Of a stretch of DNA of 64,000 bases, positions 22,393-37,300 are shown in pieces. The stretch's first letter is position 1; each line of letters starts with the position of its first letter. Origin of the DNA: Heterohyrax brucei (taxonomy: Eukaryota > Chordata > Mammalia > Hyracoidea > Procaviidae); NCBI GenBank assembly GCA_028571685.1, contig CM053141.1:124001-188000 (forward strand). Reading direction: 5' to 3'. A program made the position numbers and the translations under genes. The notes under the pieces were generated by a model. The model ran no database searches and was not told where the DNA came from. It worked only from the letters and a program-made list of their open reading frames with translations.

Positions 22393-25300
22393 GTAAATGC
22401 CCTCCCAACCTTCACGCTGTGGGAAAGAGGGTCATGGGGAGCCCCGTCTCCAAGTCCCCCTGGACTTGCTGAGATAAAATTTACATCAGTGCCTCTCCAC
22501 ATGACAGAAGTACAGCACCAGGTGACTCCCAGGATTGCACGTGTGCTGTAAGGCCGGGCTCCCTGCGGTCCCCACCTGAAATGGGCCGGTCTCCCCCGTT
22601 CCCTGGGACCCTGTTACTGCCATATGTGTCTGTGTTTGCCTTAGTGCTGAGCTCAGTGGCTGTCTCAGACCGCAGGGAAAGGCTTCCTCTGACCCGTCTC
22701 CCCTTGGTTCCTCTAGCCTCAGTCAGTGTCACCATGGACAGCAGCAGCCCCCAGCAACCGATGCCCAGCACCGTCTCCTACCAGCTGCCTGAGCCACTGC
22801 ACCCCAAGAGCCCCAAAGCCCCTGAGCTCAGAATGTCTGACCAGGTGCTGGGTGTTAGCTCAGCACTGCTGCACTTGGGCATGGTGACCCTCCCAGGTAA
22901 GCCATGCTCTGCTGGGTGGACCCGCCTGTCCCCTGGGCACAGCCCACACTCAGGATGCCACTCTGCTCCCACAGGGACCCGGGACTGCAACGGCCGGGCA
23001 GTGGTGCAGGTATGCACGGGCGACCCTGTCTGGGCCAGGGCGCATGCCTCCAGTGCGGAGCTGACCCGCCTCCTCGTGTACCTGCACAGCATCCCCAGGT
23101 GGGACCCAGCAGCTCCCACTGGCTTTCCGCTGAGACCTGTGGGGGTGGCTTCCATCCTCTGCAGAGCGGTGATGTGATCAGGGGCCCGCTGTGGGGTAAC
23201 CTGTGTGAACATGCCCTCTGACACCAGCGTCTCCTGCCTGTAGGCAGGAGCTGCTCTGCCTCAGAACCACTGCAGTGGTAGCAGACTCCTCCACTCTGAC
23301 CCATCTGCCTCCTGCCTCACCCCTCTCGTCCCAAACGTAGCAGCTGAACTTGGTTCTCTGTCATCCAGGCCCACCACAGGGCAGGGGTCCCCCGCTGAGG
23401 CTGCTCCCTGCCTCATGACCCTCCCAGCTCCTGCTGGTCTCCGCCACAAGTCGTCCCATCCGTCCGTAATTGGATTGTGCTCTCTGTTATCTAGTCTTGT
23501 TAATTCATACACTTAAAACTTTATAGTCCCCTTTATTCTAAAGAAAGACTTGAAGTAGGCTTGGATGAAAAGTGAGGTGATATAGCCAGGAGCTCAGAAT
23601 AAAATGTGAAGAGACCATACAGAGAAATGTGGTGTGTGGTGCGAGCCCTGGTTTCTGCTGGCCCTGGCTCCCACCCAAGATGAGGTTTGCACACTCTTGC
23701 TTCCTGAGGACCAAGGGTGTCACATGTGTCCTGCATGGGACACGACATTGCCACAGGCCACTCCGGAGACAGGTGGCCAGACAACTTCTCCCAGGGTGCA
23801 GTTTCAATTGGTCCCATGAACTCAGGACAGAAGAAAGATAACCGAGTCTAGGAAAACTAAAGGTGTCATTGAGCCCCTCCATTCCTCGGACACAGACAGA
23901 GCCCTTGTCAGGCTGTCCGGGTCCAGACCCAGTTCTACCCTTGCTGACTGATGTGGGCATTGGCCTCACTAGACTGGTCCATGGCGACAGAAGTGTTTCA
24001 ATGGTTTTTTAAGGTGATCTCTGTGAGGTCTGGAGCACTGTGGTACATGATATGCCATTGTGTGATGTGCTCACATTTGACGAAGTATTATGTGGTGTAT
24101 CATCACATCATGTGATACCATGCGTGACAGTGTTGCAGTGATACATCATCAACCCTCTACTTCTGTGGTGGGGAGCTGAGGGAGAAGGGCTGTTCCATGC
24201 ATCTGCAGCTTTAGAGGAGGTGACCACAGTGGTGCCCCTGATACCCCCAGTTCTGTGGCCCAGGGAGCACCACTTGTGAGGTTACATGTAACAGTAATCA
24301 CCGTGTCTCCACTGATGAGTAGGACTGATGGGGCGGAAGTAGGGAGCTCCTGGCCTCCAGGGCAGAAGGAACCTCAGTGGTCACTGTTCTCACATAGAGA
24401 TGGACAGCCAGTGAGCACAGTGCTCACGGACGCTTGTCTTTCTCTTCAGGAAGGAGGTGCGGGACCTGGGGCTGGTCACCCTGGTGGATGCTCGGAAGGG
24501 TCCGGTCACCCCTGCTCTCTCCCAGGCCCTCAAGACCCTGCAGGTAAGGTGGGTCCTGGCTGTGCATGGCCCATGGGTGCCCTGAGGGCTAGTATGGGAC
24601 TCAGGAGGATGAGGGCACTATGATTAAAGGAGGAGAAACGTGCCAAGGAGCCTGTTGCCAGCTGGCCCCCAGTCCTTTCTCTCCCTGGGGTCCAGGCAGT
24701 GTCATCGAGGCTAAGAAGCATCTGTCTGTCTGTCCTCTGGGCTGCCCATGATTTAGGGTAGCTGCAGACCCTTAAAGTTGTCCGGGGCCATGAGTATGGG
24801 TGCTGTGATGTCATTTTCTGCCTGAATAACTGGAGTGTGGTGTCATGCTCATCCCCTTCTAGGCGGGACAGAAGCATGGACAGGAGGGTTAAACACACCG
24901 TGGAAGACAAGAACCTGGGCCGCTCCATGGCAGCTGTGCCCTGGTGTCCAGGGGCCATGTGTGCGGTTCTGGTCCCCCTAAGAACGGCGTGCACAGATGC
25001 TGTGGGGCTGAGCTGTGCTGTGGTCTGTGGTATCTCTGGGGTCTGATTTGCCACATGGTTTGGCGTCTCTGTAGTACCTGGTACCTCAACTGCTTTCCTC
25101 AAGGCCCGGGAAGCCCTGAATGCTCCCTTCTCGCCAACTCTGAGTTTAAAGCCCATTTCTTTTGCTCTGTCTTTGCTAATGGTGCAAGGCTGGACCCCCT
25201 GATGAGGGTCACCAAATGGAGAACTCCTGACAAGGAAAGACTTGAGTGATGTGGCTGGCAGGACTCAGCCCCCAGGTAAACAGCAGCTTGTAGCAACATG

Positions 25301-28300
25301 CTCTTGATTTGCTCATGGGAAAGAATAACCACCTTTCTTTGTTTTTGCCTCTAGAAACAGACTAAACTCTCCACAACACTCTGAAAAGATTTTGAAAAAT
25401 GCAATCAGAAGGTTTGCTCAAATTTTTAGAAATCCTTTAACCTATTCTGTGCAGTTTGTTTGAGAAACTATGCAGTCATATTAAAGATCTTTAAGACTAC
25501 TACATGATACAACCTTCTGTGGTGTCGGGGCCCCATGGGCTCCACAGTGCAGGTCCAGGCTCCTGACTGGGCCCACTGGGTTCACCCATGATCCACGGTG
25601 GGTGTCTCACTGCTCCAACGTCCATGCCCTCTAGTTCTCAAACTCGGAGCCACCGACAGGAGTGTCTCAGGCACCCTCCTGTGCAGCCGTAACCTGTGGA
25701 AGGCTGTAATCACCTTGAGTCTGTGAGGCCAAGGCTAGTCACCAGGGGCATCTGAGAGCCTCTGCTTGGTCTTCAGCTTTCTGCCTCCTCAGACGTTGGA
25801 TTCTCGGTGCTGAGGACAGAATCAGGTCCCCGTCCCTAACACAGAAACTCTTCCTCTCCAGGATCCACAACGTCCCACTCAGGACCTGTCTGCTCCAGAT
25901 GCCCACCTGTCAGAGACGTCATTGTGGGGTAGCTCTTCCCATGATGTGATTACAGAGGTGGTACCAAACTCCCTTGGGAACAGAAGGGGGCTGTATCTGG
26001 TTCCCTCTCTGAGCAGCTGGGGGACCACCTTCTCATCCTCTCCATACCCTTCACGGGCCCCTCCTCCCTCAGCCTCACCCCCCAGGGTGGCCATGGAGGC
26101 AGCAGTCATAGCTCCTGTCCCAGGATCTGCTCGTGTCTGTGGTCCCCCCGCTCCCACCTGTCCCCAACCCCCATTAGCCTGTAGACCAGAGGACTGCAAT
26201 GTTCAGGTAATCAGCTTTGTCATTCACTGCCCTGGAGACAGCTTGGGGGTAGAAGGGTTTCAAGTTCTTGTCTTGGCCAGAGGTATCAAGCCAAATGACC
26301 CAGAAGAACCCAAGCTCCCCTGCAGCAGGGGTGCTGAGTGAGCCCACCAGGTGAGAAGCTGGAACCCCACCTTCTCGTCAGCCTTCTGCGGCCTGGTTCC
26401 TGGGGGCCATTGGGGGCTCTGTGGGGTGCTTTCCCAGCACTAAAGCAGCCCAGCGCTGTGTCGTTTCTGCCCAGACAGAGGCAGAAGGGTGGGTTCTAGA
26501 GCCCAGCCTTGTTTGTAAAGGGAACTTGGTGTAACTGAGCACCACTCAGCATCCTCTCCCATCTCACTAGCCCATGGAAATTAGGTGGACGCTAACCTCA
26601 CGGGAAACAGGAAGTGTCAGGTTCATTGCCTGTGCGGGTGAGGAGCAGTGCGGAGTCGGCGGCGGTAACACTGCGTGCTCTGTCTGAGGGGCTTGCCAGT
26701 GGTTTCTGGGGTTTGGATCTGGTACCTAGAACTCTCCACCTTTAGCCCTGTCACATCCACGTTTTGGGGTTCAGATGTTGCATTGTCTTCCATCAGATGT
26801 GAGGCAGGACTTTGCTTCTCAAACAATCTCAAGTGAAACTGTGGGCTGGGAGAAAACTTTGAAGCGGTAATTGAGTCCAGAGTCCGGTGAAGGACGCAAT
26901 GTATGCAATCTGTGCTTGCTCCAAGGTCTAGCTTGGGTTAGTGTAGTGAACAGAGCCATTGCCTGCTGTGATTTCCTAGAAAAACTTGCTCAAAACCAGC
27001 TTGTGGTTAGCAAAACAAAGACAAGAGTGATAAGGGTATCTGCTGGGGGCTTCAGTGGAATGATCAAAAGGCAAGTTCAAGGAGTCTGAGAACAGTGTGG
27101 GCACCCAGGGTGGGCTGATGCATCTAGGAGTCAGCAGGGCCACACTCCCTCCCCAGATGGCTCTGACCTGCAACCAGACAGAAGCAACCGTCTAGGTAGA
27201 CAGGAGATTATATGGGCGATGATCATGTGGTATTCTCATTGCATTGTGTTAACATGCATGGTGTATGCCAGTCACTCAGGCAACAAAAATAGAAACTTCT
27301 ACATGCAAAAGACTGAAGTTGGGGCTGTACCAAATGTGAAAATTAACTCAAAAATGGATCAGTGGCCTACATGTAGGAGCTTTGCAGCTGTGCTTCCCCA
27401 AGCGGAACACAGTACCCTCCGGTTGCTATGCTGAGTTCTTGGCAGGTAGGGCAAAATTAACCCAGAGTCACTTACAACACATCATTCTTTGAAAGAACTA
27501 CCACTCCCCAGCCGTTTCTTTTTACTTGGTTTATTAACTTAAGCTGTGCACTGAGTGTGGGAGGCATTCAGCTCCTGCAACCCCCAAGTGTAAAAAATAA
27601 ACTGAATAAAAAATAACAATCTTTATGTTGTCACCACAGCTGAATCTTCTAACAAACCTCATAATGGTGTTTATGGGAGCCACTCAACTCCATTCCATGG
27701 ATGTAAGTGTAATTATGCCCTGAAGTGGCATGTGAGCTGTCCTGGAGGTTTGGAAGAAAAAAAAAGAAAAGCTCTGGCCCTGATGGCTTCCCTGGAGATT
27801 TCTACCAAGCATTCAGAAAGAGTTTACACCAGTGCTCCTCAACCTATTTCAAAACACAGAAAAGGGATACTTCCAAATTCATTCTATAAAGACAGTATAA
27901 CCCTGATACCAAAGCCAGGCAAAGACCCCATAAAAAAAGGAAGTTACAGAACCAGTATCTCTCATGAATTTCTGAAATTCTGAACAAAATTCTAGCCAAT
28001 AGACTTCAGCATCATTTTTTTTAATCCCAATCAAGTGGAATTCATACCAGGTATGCAAGGATGGTTCAACATTAGAAAATTGATTGATCACATAAATAAA
28101 AGAATCACATCATCTCAACTAGTGCAGAAAAGGCATTCAATAAAGTCTAATGCATATTCCTAATATAAACTCTCAATATAGAAGGGAAATTCCTCAACAT
28201 AATGAAAGACATCTATACCAAACCAGCAGCCAACATCACTTTTAATAGAGAGGCTGAACAAGTCAGTGATGTCTTTTACTACCTCTCATATTTAACATTG

Positions 28301-31300
28301 TGCTGGAAGTCCTAGCCAGTACAATAAGACAAGAGAAGAGTAAAGGGCATCCAAATTTGTAAGGAAGAAGTAAAACTATCCCTGTTGGTGGATGATGTGA
28401 TGCTATACATGGAGAACCTAAAAGACTACACAAGAAAATTTCTGGAATTAATAGACTCAGCAGAGTCACAGGATACAAGGTAAACATACAAAAATCAGTT
28501 GAATTATAATACGCCAAAAAAGAGAACTATGAAAAAGAAGTCGGGAAAGCAACACTATAACAACCCCTAAAAATTTTAAATACTTAAGAATAAACCTAAC
28601 CAAGGACATAAAAGATCTACACAAAGAAAACTACAAAGCACTATTACAAGAAACCAAAAGAGGTGTACATAAGTGGAAAAATGCACCATGCTCGTGGATT
28701 GCTACACCCAACATTGAGAGAATGTCAGTTCTGCCCAAAGCAGTCCACAAATGCAGTGCAGTCCCAATCCAAGTACCAATATCATTCTTTAATGAGACAG
28801 TGAGGTATAAAAAATAATCATTAACTTTATGTGGAGAGATAAGAAGCCCTAGAGAAGTAAAGCACTACTGAAGAAGAAGAGTAAAGTGGGGAGGACTCGT
28901 ACTACCTGACCTCAGAACCTAGAATGTAGAAATCCAGCTACGGTAGTCAAAATAGCCTGGTATTGGTACCATGAAGGACACATTGACCAGTTGAACAGAA
29001 TCAAGAACCCAGATGTGAATCCGTCTGCAGTTGGTCACCTGATCTTTGACAAAGGTCCAAAGCCTATTAAGTGGGAAAAAGACAGTCTTTTTAACAAATG
29101 GTTTTGGCAAAACTGAATGCTTTTCTGTTAAATAAATAAATAATGACCATTCCTCACACCATACACAAAAAACTAATTCAAAATGGGTCAGATACCTAAA
29201 TATAAAGCCAAAAACTAAAGTTCATAGAGGAAGAGTGCTAGAGGTCCTCATACACAGCAGGAATAGAATACAGACTATAACTGACAACACACAAATGCCA
29301 GAAGATAAGCTAGATAATGGGGATCTTCTAAAATTAAATACTTACGCTCATTAAAAAACTTCACCAAAAGAGTAAAAAGAATGTCTACAAATTGGAAAAA
29401 ATAATTGGCTATGATAAATCTAACAAAAGTCTAATCTCTAAAGTGTATAGGAAAATCCAGCACCTCTACAACAGTGTCACATGTGCAGAAAATTTTGCTG
29501 AAGATCATTCAAAAGTGGCTGCAGCAGTATATCAACAGGAACTACCAGAAATTCCAGCCAGATTTAGAAGTGGCTGTGGAACCAGGAATACCACTGCTGA
29601 GGTCAGATGGATCCTGGCTGAAAGCAGTAAACATTTTTCTGATGTTTTCCTGTGTATTATTGACTATGCTAGGGGATTCTGCTGTGTGTATCCTAACAAA
29701 TTATAGATAATATTGCAAAGAATAGGAATTCCAGAACTTTAAATTGTACTCATGAGGAATCTATACATGGATCAAGAGGCAGTCATTTGAGCAGAACAAG
29801 GAGATACCACACAGTTTAAAGTTAGGAAAGGTGCACGTCAGAGTTGTATCCTTTCGTAATACCTATTCAATCTATATAATGAGCAAATAACCCAAGAAGC
29901 TGGACTATGAAGAAGAATGAGGCATCAGGTTTAGAGGAAGATTGTTAATAGTCTGAGTTCTGCAGATAACACAACCCTGTTTACTGAAAATGAAGAGGCA
30001 TTGAAGCACTTACTGATGAAGATCAAAGACCACAGCCTTTATTATGGGTTACACCTCAACATAAAGAAAACAAAAATCTTCACAACTGGACTAGCAAGCA
30101 ACATTGTGATAAGCAGAGAAAAGATACAAATTGTCAAGGATCTCATTTTACTTGAATCCACAATCAGCACTCATGGAAGCAGCAATCAAGAAATCAAAAG
30201 CCATATCGTGTTGGGCAAATGTGCTGCAAAAGACTTCTTTAAGGTGTTGAAAAACAAATACATCACCTTGAGGCCTAAGGTGTGCCTGACCCAAACCCTG
30301 GTGTTTTCAGTCACCTCACATGCATCTGAAAGCTGAACAATGTACAAGGAAGATGGAGGAACAAGTTGATGCCTTTGAATCAGGAAGGGTCAGTGCCTGG
30401 AGAAGGACATCATGTTTGGAAAAGTAGAAGGTCAGCACAAATAGGATCCTCAATGAGATGGATTGACGCAGTGGCTCCAACAATAGGCTCCCGCATAACA
30501 GCAATCCTGAGGATAGAACAGAACTGGGCGTTGTTTTGTTCTGTTGTGCATAGGGCCACTGTAAGTTGGAACCAACTCAACAGCACCTAACAACAAGCCC
30601 AAGAAAAAGACAAATAATCCAGTTAAAAAATGGGCAAAGGATATTGCCGGGAGCCGGTTCCAACACTTTGTAGGGTCCCGCACGGAGGGTGGGAAGACGT
30701 CGGTGGGAAATGAACAAAGGAGACAGGAAAGAATTCTCTGGTTTAAGGCAGCCCGACCCAGAGAGCAAGAGCGAGAGGCTGTCCGTCTTTATTGTTTTTA
30801 AAGAAGAGGTGACGTAGTGTTCACCCGATTTTCTTCATCATATAAACTATTGGTTAACAAGAAACTGACCCATCATTATTGGCTAACAAGAAAGTGACCC
30901 CTCGTGGTCTTCTCCTTCTAATTAATTGTCAAGGCTCTTTGGATAATGGTTTGAACCAGGTGTTAAATGTCAGTGAACATAATTAATGGTTTTATTTGTA
31001 CCTCAAAGTGGAAGGCACAGAGGGGTAAACTCCTCAAGGCCTAACCATTTGGCTATCTCCATTTGTTTCTCTAAGTTCTTATTTATATCTTCCTGTGCAG
31101 ATAGTAAGAGCCTGCTATTCTCTAATTAAGCCAGCTGCACTAAGAAAGATGTTTCTTTAGTGTTATCAGTTTTCCATACCAACTGTAAAGAACCTAGAAG
31201 TTTATTTATTCTTGTGTAGTTTTAATGGCTATGTGGAGAATTTTCCTTGAGAACTTTTCAAGGGTTAGCTTGTAAACCTGTGTATGTGAAGAAAAGGGAG

Positions 31301-34300
31301 GGGGGAATGCAGTTAGGGGGAAGCCAGTGAAGCTGGGCAGGCCTCAGTGCTATCAGGCATGCTGCGTTGAAATCCATGCCTCTGATCTCTATACCCCAGA
31401 ATTTCCTGGTCAGATTGCCCCAATGTAATCTCATAAACCGAGGGGTTGAAGCCCCTCTCAAAAGGCATCTCCTTGATCCTCATGTCGGGAGAGGGGGGCC
31501 AGCTCCTGGCAGGATATGAACAGACACTTCACCAAAGAAGACTTTCAGGCAGCTGACAAATACATGAAGAAATGCTCAAGATCACTAGCTGTTACAGAAG
31601 TGTAAATCAATACTACATGAGATGTCATTTCACTCCTACATTACTATCATAAATCAAAAAAAAAAATGTTGTAGAGGCTGCGAAGAGGCTGAAACACTTA
31701 CACACCGCTGGTGGGAATGTAAAATAGTACAGCTGTTTTGGAGAACGGCGTAAGACTTCTTTAAAATGCAAGAAACAAATACCACATAATCCAGCAATCC
31801 TATACCTAGGAATATATCCTAGAGAAGTGGGGGCTGTCACAGAGATATGCATGCGCACACCTACGTTCACTGCAGCAGTATTTCTCAGTAGCAAAAAAAA
31901 AAAAAAAAAAAATGGTTTCAGCCTAGGTGCCCGTCAACAGAGGAATGAGTAAACTGTGGTACATACACATGAATGCTCTGCATCAACAAAGAACAAGGAT
32001 GAGTCTGCAGAACATCTCATAGTGTGGATAAATCTGGGCAGCATTGTGGCTGAGCAAAGTAGATCGATCACAAAAAGACAAATACTGTATGAGACTACTA
32101 CTATAAAAACTCACCCAAAGATTTACACACAGAAACAGTCTTTGACGGTTATGAGGGAGGGGAGGAAAAACACTAGATAGTGTAACTTATCTAGTTACAC
32201 TAGATAAGTGTAACTTGGGTGAAGAGTAAGACAGTACACACTAATGGGGAAGTCAGCACAGCTTGACCGTGGCAAAGTCATAGAAGTTTGAGAGACACAT
32301 GCAGACTGCCTGTGGGCCTGAATTACTGGGCTGAGGGCTGGGGACCATGTTCTCGGGAGAAATCTAGCTCAATTGGCATAACACAGTTTATAAAGAAAAT
32401 GTTCTACATCCTACTTCTGTGAGTAGCATCTGGGATCTTAGCTTGTGATCACCCAGTCAAGATACTCCACTGGTCCTACCTCATCTGAAGCAAGGGAGAA
32501 TGAAGAAAACCAGTGATAAAGGGGAAAATTAGTCCAAAGGACCCCTGGACCACAACTACAACAGCCTTTACCAGAGTGAGTCCAGTGCAGCCAGAGGGTG
32601 CCCAGCCACCACCACTGACAGCTCTGGTGAGATCATGATAGAAGGTGCTGGGAAGAGGGGAGAGAAAATGCAAAAACAAAATTCTAACTCACAAAAGAGG
32701 ACCAGACTTAACAGTCTGACAGAGACTGGGGAAACTACAAGAGGAGGACCCCTGTATACACTTTCAACTCCTGAGTCTCACCCTTCAGCCAAAGATTAGA
32801 GAGGCCCATGAAGCAAACAGTAATACATGTAGCTCAACTGCATACATGAGACTAGGTGGACAAACCAGCCCTGAGGGAAAGACAAGGAGGCAGGAAGCCA
32901 CAGGAAAGCTGGACGAATGGGAATGGGGAACCCAGTGTTGAGAAGGGAAGGATGTTGACAGTCATGGGGTTGGAAACCAATGTCACAAAATAATATGTGT
33001 ATTAATTGCTTAATGAGAAACTAATTCTGTAAACCTTCATCTAAACCACAATAAGTAAATAAATAGAGCTATTCACTTTCAGGAATGCAGACCTGAGAGG
33101 TCTTGTCCTGGATTTTTCCAGTAGAGTGCTGGATGATGAGCACCCCAGGATGGAAAATCCACAGTAGCTGCAGCCATGGACTCCAGCACACCAATGACCG
33201 TGAAGTTGGTCAGCACAAAGGAACATTTCACTCTGTGGTACACCAGGTCACTGGGAATTGGAGCTGAATTGATGGCAGCTGACAACAACATTGCTACACA
33301 ATTCAGTCTTAACTGTAGTCCAGCAAACATGAACTAAGGAACGGTGAGAAAAGTCCTGAAACCCATCAAAAATGAAGATTTGTTCAAAAAGTGAGGCTGG
33401 AACAATTGGATGTCTATATGGAGAAAAAAACATTTTCAACCCCTATCTTACACTGTACACAAAAAGTAAGTAAAAATGGATAATAGATAAAGATCATGGA
33501 AGAAAAAATAGGGACAACACTAGCCAGCCACTGGGGGCCCTAATACATGGCATGAACAGAATACAAAGCTTTTCTAACAGTGCCCAAGCTCCAGAAGAGA
33601 GAATAGATAGCTAGGAACTCCTAAAAATCAAACACATATGCTCGTCCAAAGATTTCGCCAAAAGATTACAAAGAAATTCTACAGATTGGGAAAAAAATTG
33701 GATATGACAAAACCAATTGGTGTCTAATCTCTAAAATCTGCAAGATAACACAAAGTCTCAATGTAAAAAGACAACTCAATTAAAAAATGGGCAAAAACAT
33801 GAACAGGCACTTCACCAAAGAAGGCGTTCAGGCTGTGAAAATATGCATGAGGAAATGCTAATCATTATTAGCCATCAGAGAAATGCAAATCAAAACTACA
33901 AGGAGATACTGTCTCACTACAACAAGGCTGCCATTAATCCAAAGACCACAAAATAATAAATATTGGAGAGTCTATGGAGAGGGTGAAACACATACTGCTG
34001 GTAGGAATGAAAATTGGTACAACCACTTTGGGAATTAATTCGGCTCTTCCTTAAAAGCAAGAAATAAAAGTGCCGTGCAATCCAGCAATCCCACTCCTTG
34101 GAATATATCCTAGAGAAATAAGAGTGTCACGTGAATAGAGATATACACACCAGTACTCATCACAGCACTGTCCACAATAGCAAAAAGATGGAATCAACCT
34201 AGGTGCCCATCAGTGAATGAATGGATAAACCAGTTATGGTTTATTCACACAATGGAATGCTACAGAATGACACAGGACAAGGAAGAATTTGTGAAACGGC

Positions 34301-37300
34301 TCTTAAACTGGAGGTGTCTGGAAGGCATTATGCTGAGTGAAATTAGTCAGTTGCAAAAGGACAGATGTATGAAACTGCTATTGTAAGTCCCTGGTAGCAT
34401 AGTGGGTTAAGTGCTACGTCTGGTAACCAAAAGGTCAGCAGTTCCAATCCACCAGGGCTCCTTGGAAACTCTGGGGTGGTTCTACGCTGACCTGTAGGGT
34501 CGCTACGAGTCAGACACGACTCGACGGCCGTGGGTTTTTACTATTACAAGGACTCAAGAAAAGAGTTTAAATACAAAGGGAAACAGTCTTTTGTGGATAT
34601 GAGGGTGGGGAGGGAGGGAGATGAGTATTCACTAATTAGAAAGTAGACAAGAATTATTTTATGTGAAGGGAAGGTAACACTGAATACAGGAGAAGTCAGC
34701 ACAGCTGGACTAAACCCAAACCCAAGAAGTTTCCTAAATACAGACAAACACTTTGAGAGACAGAGTAGCAGCGGCAGGAATCCAGGAACTGTGGTTTCAG
34801 CGGACATGTAGATCAGTTGCCGTATCAAAGTTTATTAAGAACATATTCTTCACCTGGGGTCTTAAAAGCTAGCAATCTAAGAAGCATCGATTGGCCCCAA
34901 CCTACGTGGAGCAAAGGAGTGTGAAGAACATCAAAGACAAGAAGAAAAGAGCCCAGGAGACGCCATCAGCATGAGGCTGGAAGAACTAGATAGTCCCCAG
35001 CTACTACCAATGACTGTCCTTACAGAGAAGTCAGCAAAGTCCCTGACACAGTGGGAGAAAAGTGGGGTGCAGAACTCGAACTCACTCGAACTCAGAGTTG
35101 GAGATCTGACAGACTGGAGGGATGCCAGGAGACATGGCCCCCAGACTCGCTGTTAGCCCAGAACTGAAGCCACTGCCAAAGCCAACCCTTCAGACAAAGA
35201 CTGAACTGGTTTATAAGACGTGAGATGATCCTGGCAGGGGCTGGTTGAACAGACCTACAGGAAATACAGGATGGAAAGGAGGAGTGTGTTGTCACGGTGT
35301 GGGGGGAGCAGCTAGAGTCACATAACAATGTATGTGTGAGTTTTTGTATGACAAACTGGAATTGTGAACTTTCACTTAGAGCACAATAATTTTTTTTTAA
35401 AGGATCATAGACCAAAATCTGAAGTCTAAATGTATAAAACATTGAAAGGAAAACACAGATCTTTATGACCTTGGATTAGGCATGGGTTTCTTAGGTATGA
35501 CACCATTAGCATGATCCACAGAAAATCAACAGAACCTCATAAAAATTAAAAATGTTTGGTCTTCAAGTGGTACTGTCAGGAAAATGAAAATGCAAGTCAC
35601 AGACTTAGAGAAAATAATTGTAAAACACATACTTGGTTAAAGACATATCCAGAATGTATAAAGAAGTCTCAAAACTCAGTAAAAATATTTTTTTAAAAAA
35701 GTAGAATATGGACAAGGGATTTGAAAACACTTCCCAAAAAATGATATACAGATGACAGATGACTGCGTAAACAGACACTGAACATCATTAGTCATTAGGG
35801 AATGCGTGTTAAAGCCACAGTGAGATGCACACACTCACCCCCACACCCCTTGCCAGTACTAAGTACTTAGAATTGCTAGTAGGAATGCAAAATAGGATAG
35901 CCACTCCGGAAAAGAATTCAGCAGTTTCTTTCACATTAAGCACTCCTGAAGTCCACCTGTCAGCCAAAACTTGAACAGATCTACAAAACAAACAACACAC
36001 TAAGGACCGTGCTTTCCAGTCCAGTCAAGTACCTGGCTAAAAACAAAGATGAGAAGGCAGGAAAGGACTGGAAAACTGGACAAAGGGACAGAGAGAACCC
36101 AGGGTGCAGAGGGAAAGAGGGAGAGTACTGACACATTATGGGGATTGCACCCAGTGTCACAGAACAGTTTGTGTACAAATTCTTGAGTGAAAGGCTTGTT
36201 TACCTTGTAAACTATCACCTAAAACACGAGAAAATCAAAAGCAAACACTGGGGAAAAAAGTAAAACATACACTTAACATAGCAAAACCCAAAAACCCTTT
36301 TACATCAAGTCAATGTCCAATACATAGTGAACCTATAGAGCAGAGCAGAACTGCCCCATTGAGCCTCCAGAGGGCACCTGGTGGTTTCAGACTGCCAACT
36401 GTTGGTTAGGAGCACAGTACTAGCCACTGAACCAACAGGGTTCCTAGGGATTTACCCAGGATGAATGAAAACGTGTGGTCATGCATTCATAGTGGCCTTA
36501 CCTGTGACTGCCAAAAACTGAAAACAACCTAAATGTCCTTCGATATGGGTATGCGAGCAAACTGTAAAATGTGCGTAAATGGAGTACTATTCAGCAGTAA
36601 AAAGAAATGAGCTGGGATACCTGTAGCCATGTGGATATATTTTCAAGCACACTAATTTTAAGTGAAAGAAGCCAGTACTGTGTGAGTCCATTTATATGAC
36701 AATCTGGAGAAGGCAGATTTACAGGCCAGAAGCAGTGGGTGGTGCCCAGGGTGAGATGCGGAGGATGGATGACAGAGGAGCAGAAGGGAAAGGGGGTTGG
36801 TGAGCTGTTCCTTATCTGGGTCGCGGTAGTGGGTACAGGACAGTGTGCTTGTGTCAAAACATCCAGTCATGCACTGAATGGATAGACTTTATTTTATGTA
36901 AATTGCACCTCAGTGTACCTGAATACGCTTTTTTTAGTTCTTAAAGGGCAAATAATTGACATCCCAAACTGAGTAAACTACTTTTTAATGCATTATTGAT
37001 ACTTTGAGAAAACATTTAAGCAGGACCAATCAAAACTGGACAACTCGGTTAACGCAGTGATCAGTTAACAACTAGAAAGCTAATCAGTAGTGTTTCTTTC
37101 TCATTTCAGAACACAGACCCTCCTGTAATTCACACCATTCTGCTGCTGGTGGGGAGAGAATCGACATTTAGGCCGGATGGAGATGCAGCAGTCCGGGTAA
37201 AGGATTTAGCCTTCAGCGTGAGGTGTAACTGCACGGTGCGCGAGACCGGGCGGGTGAGGGTGCACGCGTTGGGGGTCGGCCCTGAGTGCGGCCTGGCGGG

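Larger units (their letters stand above)
27757..33060 (+). mobile_element. L1 LINE, 5'-truncated, carrying RTE and LTR inserts
   Basis: Starts in the RT domain (GGCCCTGATGGCTTCCCTGG, i.e. [10 protein letters not shown]) and runs through ORF2 ([19 protein letters not shown] near 27868) to a long afrotherian-type 3' UTR, including GAATTACTGGGCTGAGGGCT, ending near 33060. It is interrupted by RTE at 29470-30596 and a solo LTR at 30645-31511, with L1 resuming at 31512 (ATGAACAGACACTTCACCAA). Frames are broken throughout. Confidence 0.88.
24544..37109 (+). other. PLEKHG4B: PLEKHG4B intron 4, retrotransposon nest
   Basis: This is the largest intron of the gene and it splits the Sec14-like domain. 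About 24.5-27.7 kb shows nothing I recognise. From 27.75 to 36.9 kb it is almost all L1, RTE, SINE and LTR sequence, listed separately. Retrotransposons account for most of its length. Confidence 0.85.

Noticed and set aside
34388-34460. tRNA gene-like A and B boxes
   Set aside because: They belong to the tRNA-derived head of an AFROSINE with a target-site duplication and a LINE-type tail; no cloverleaf is preserved.
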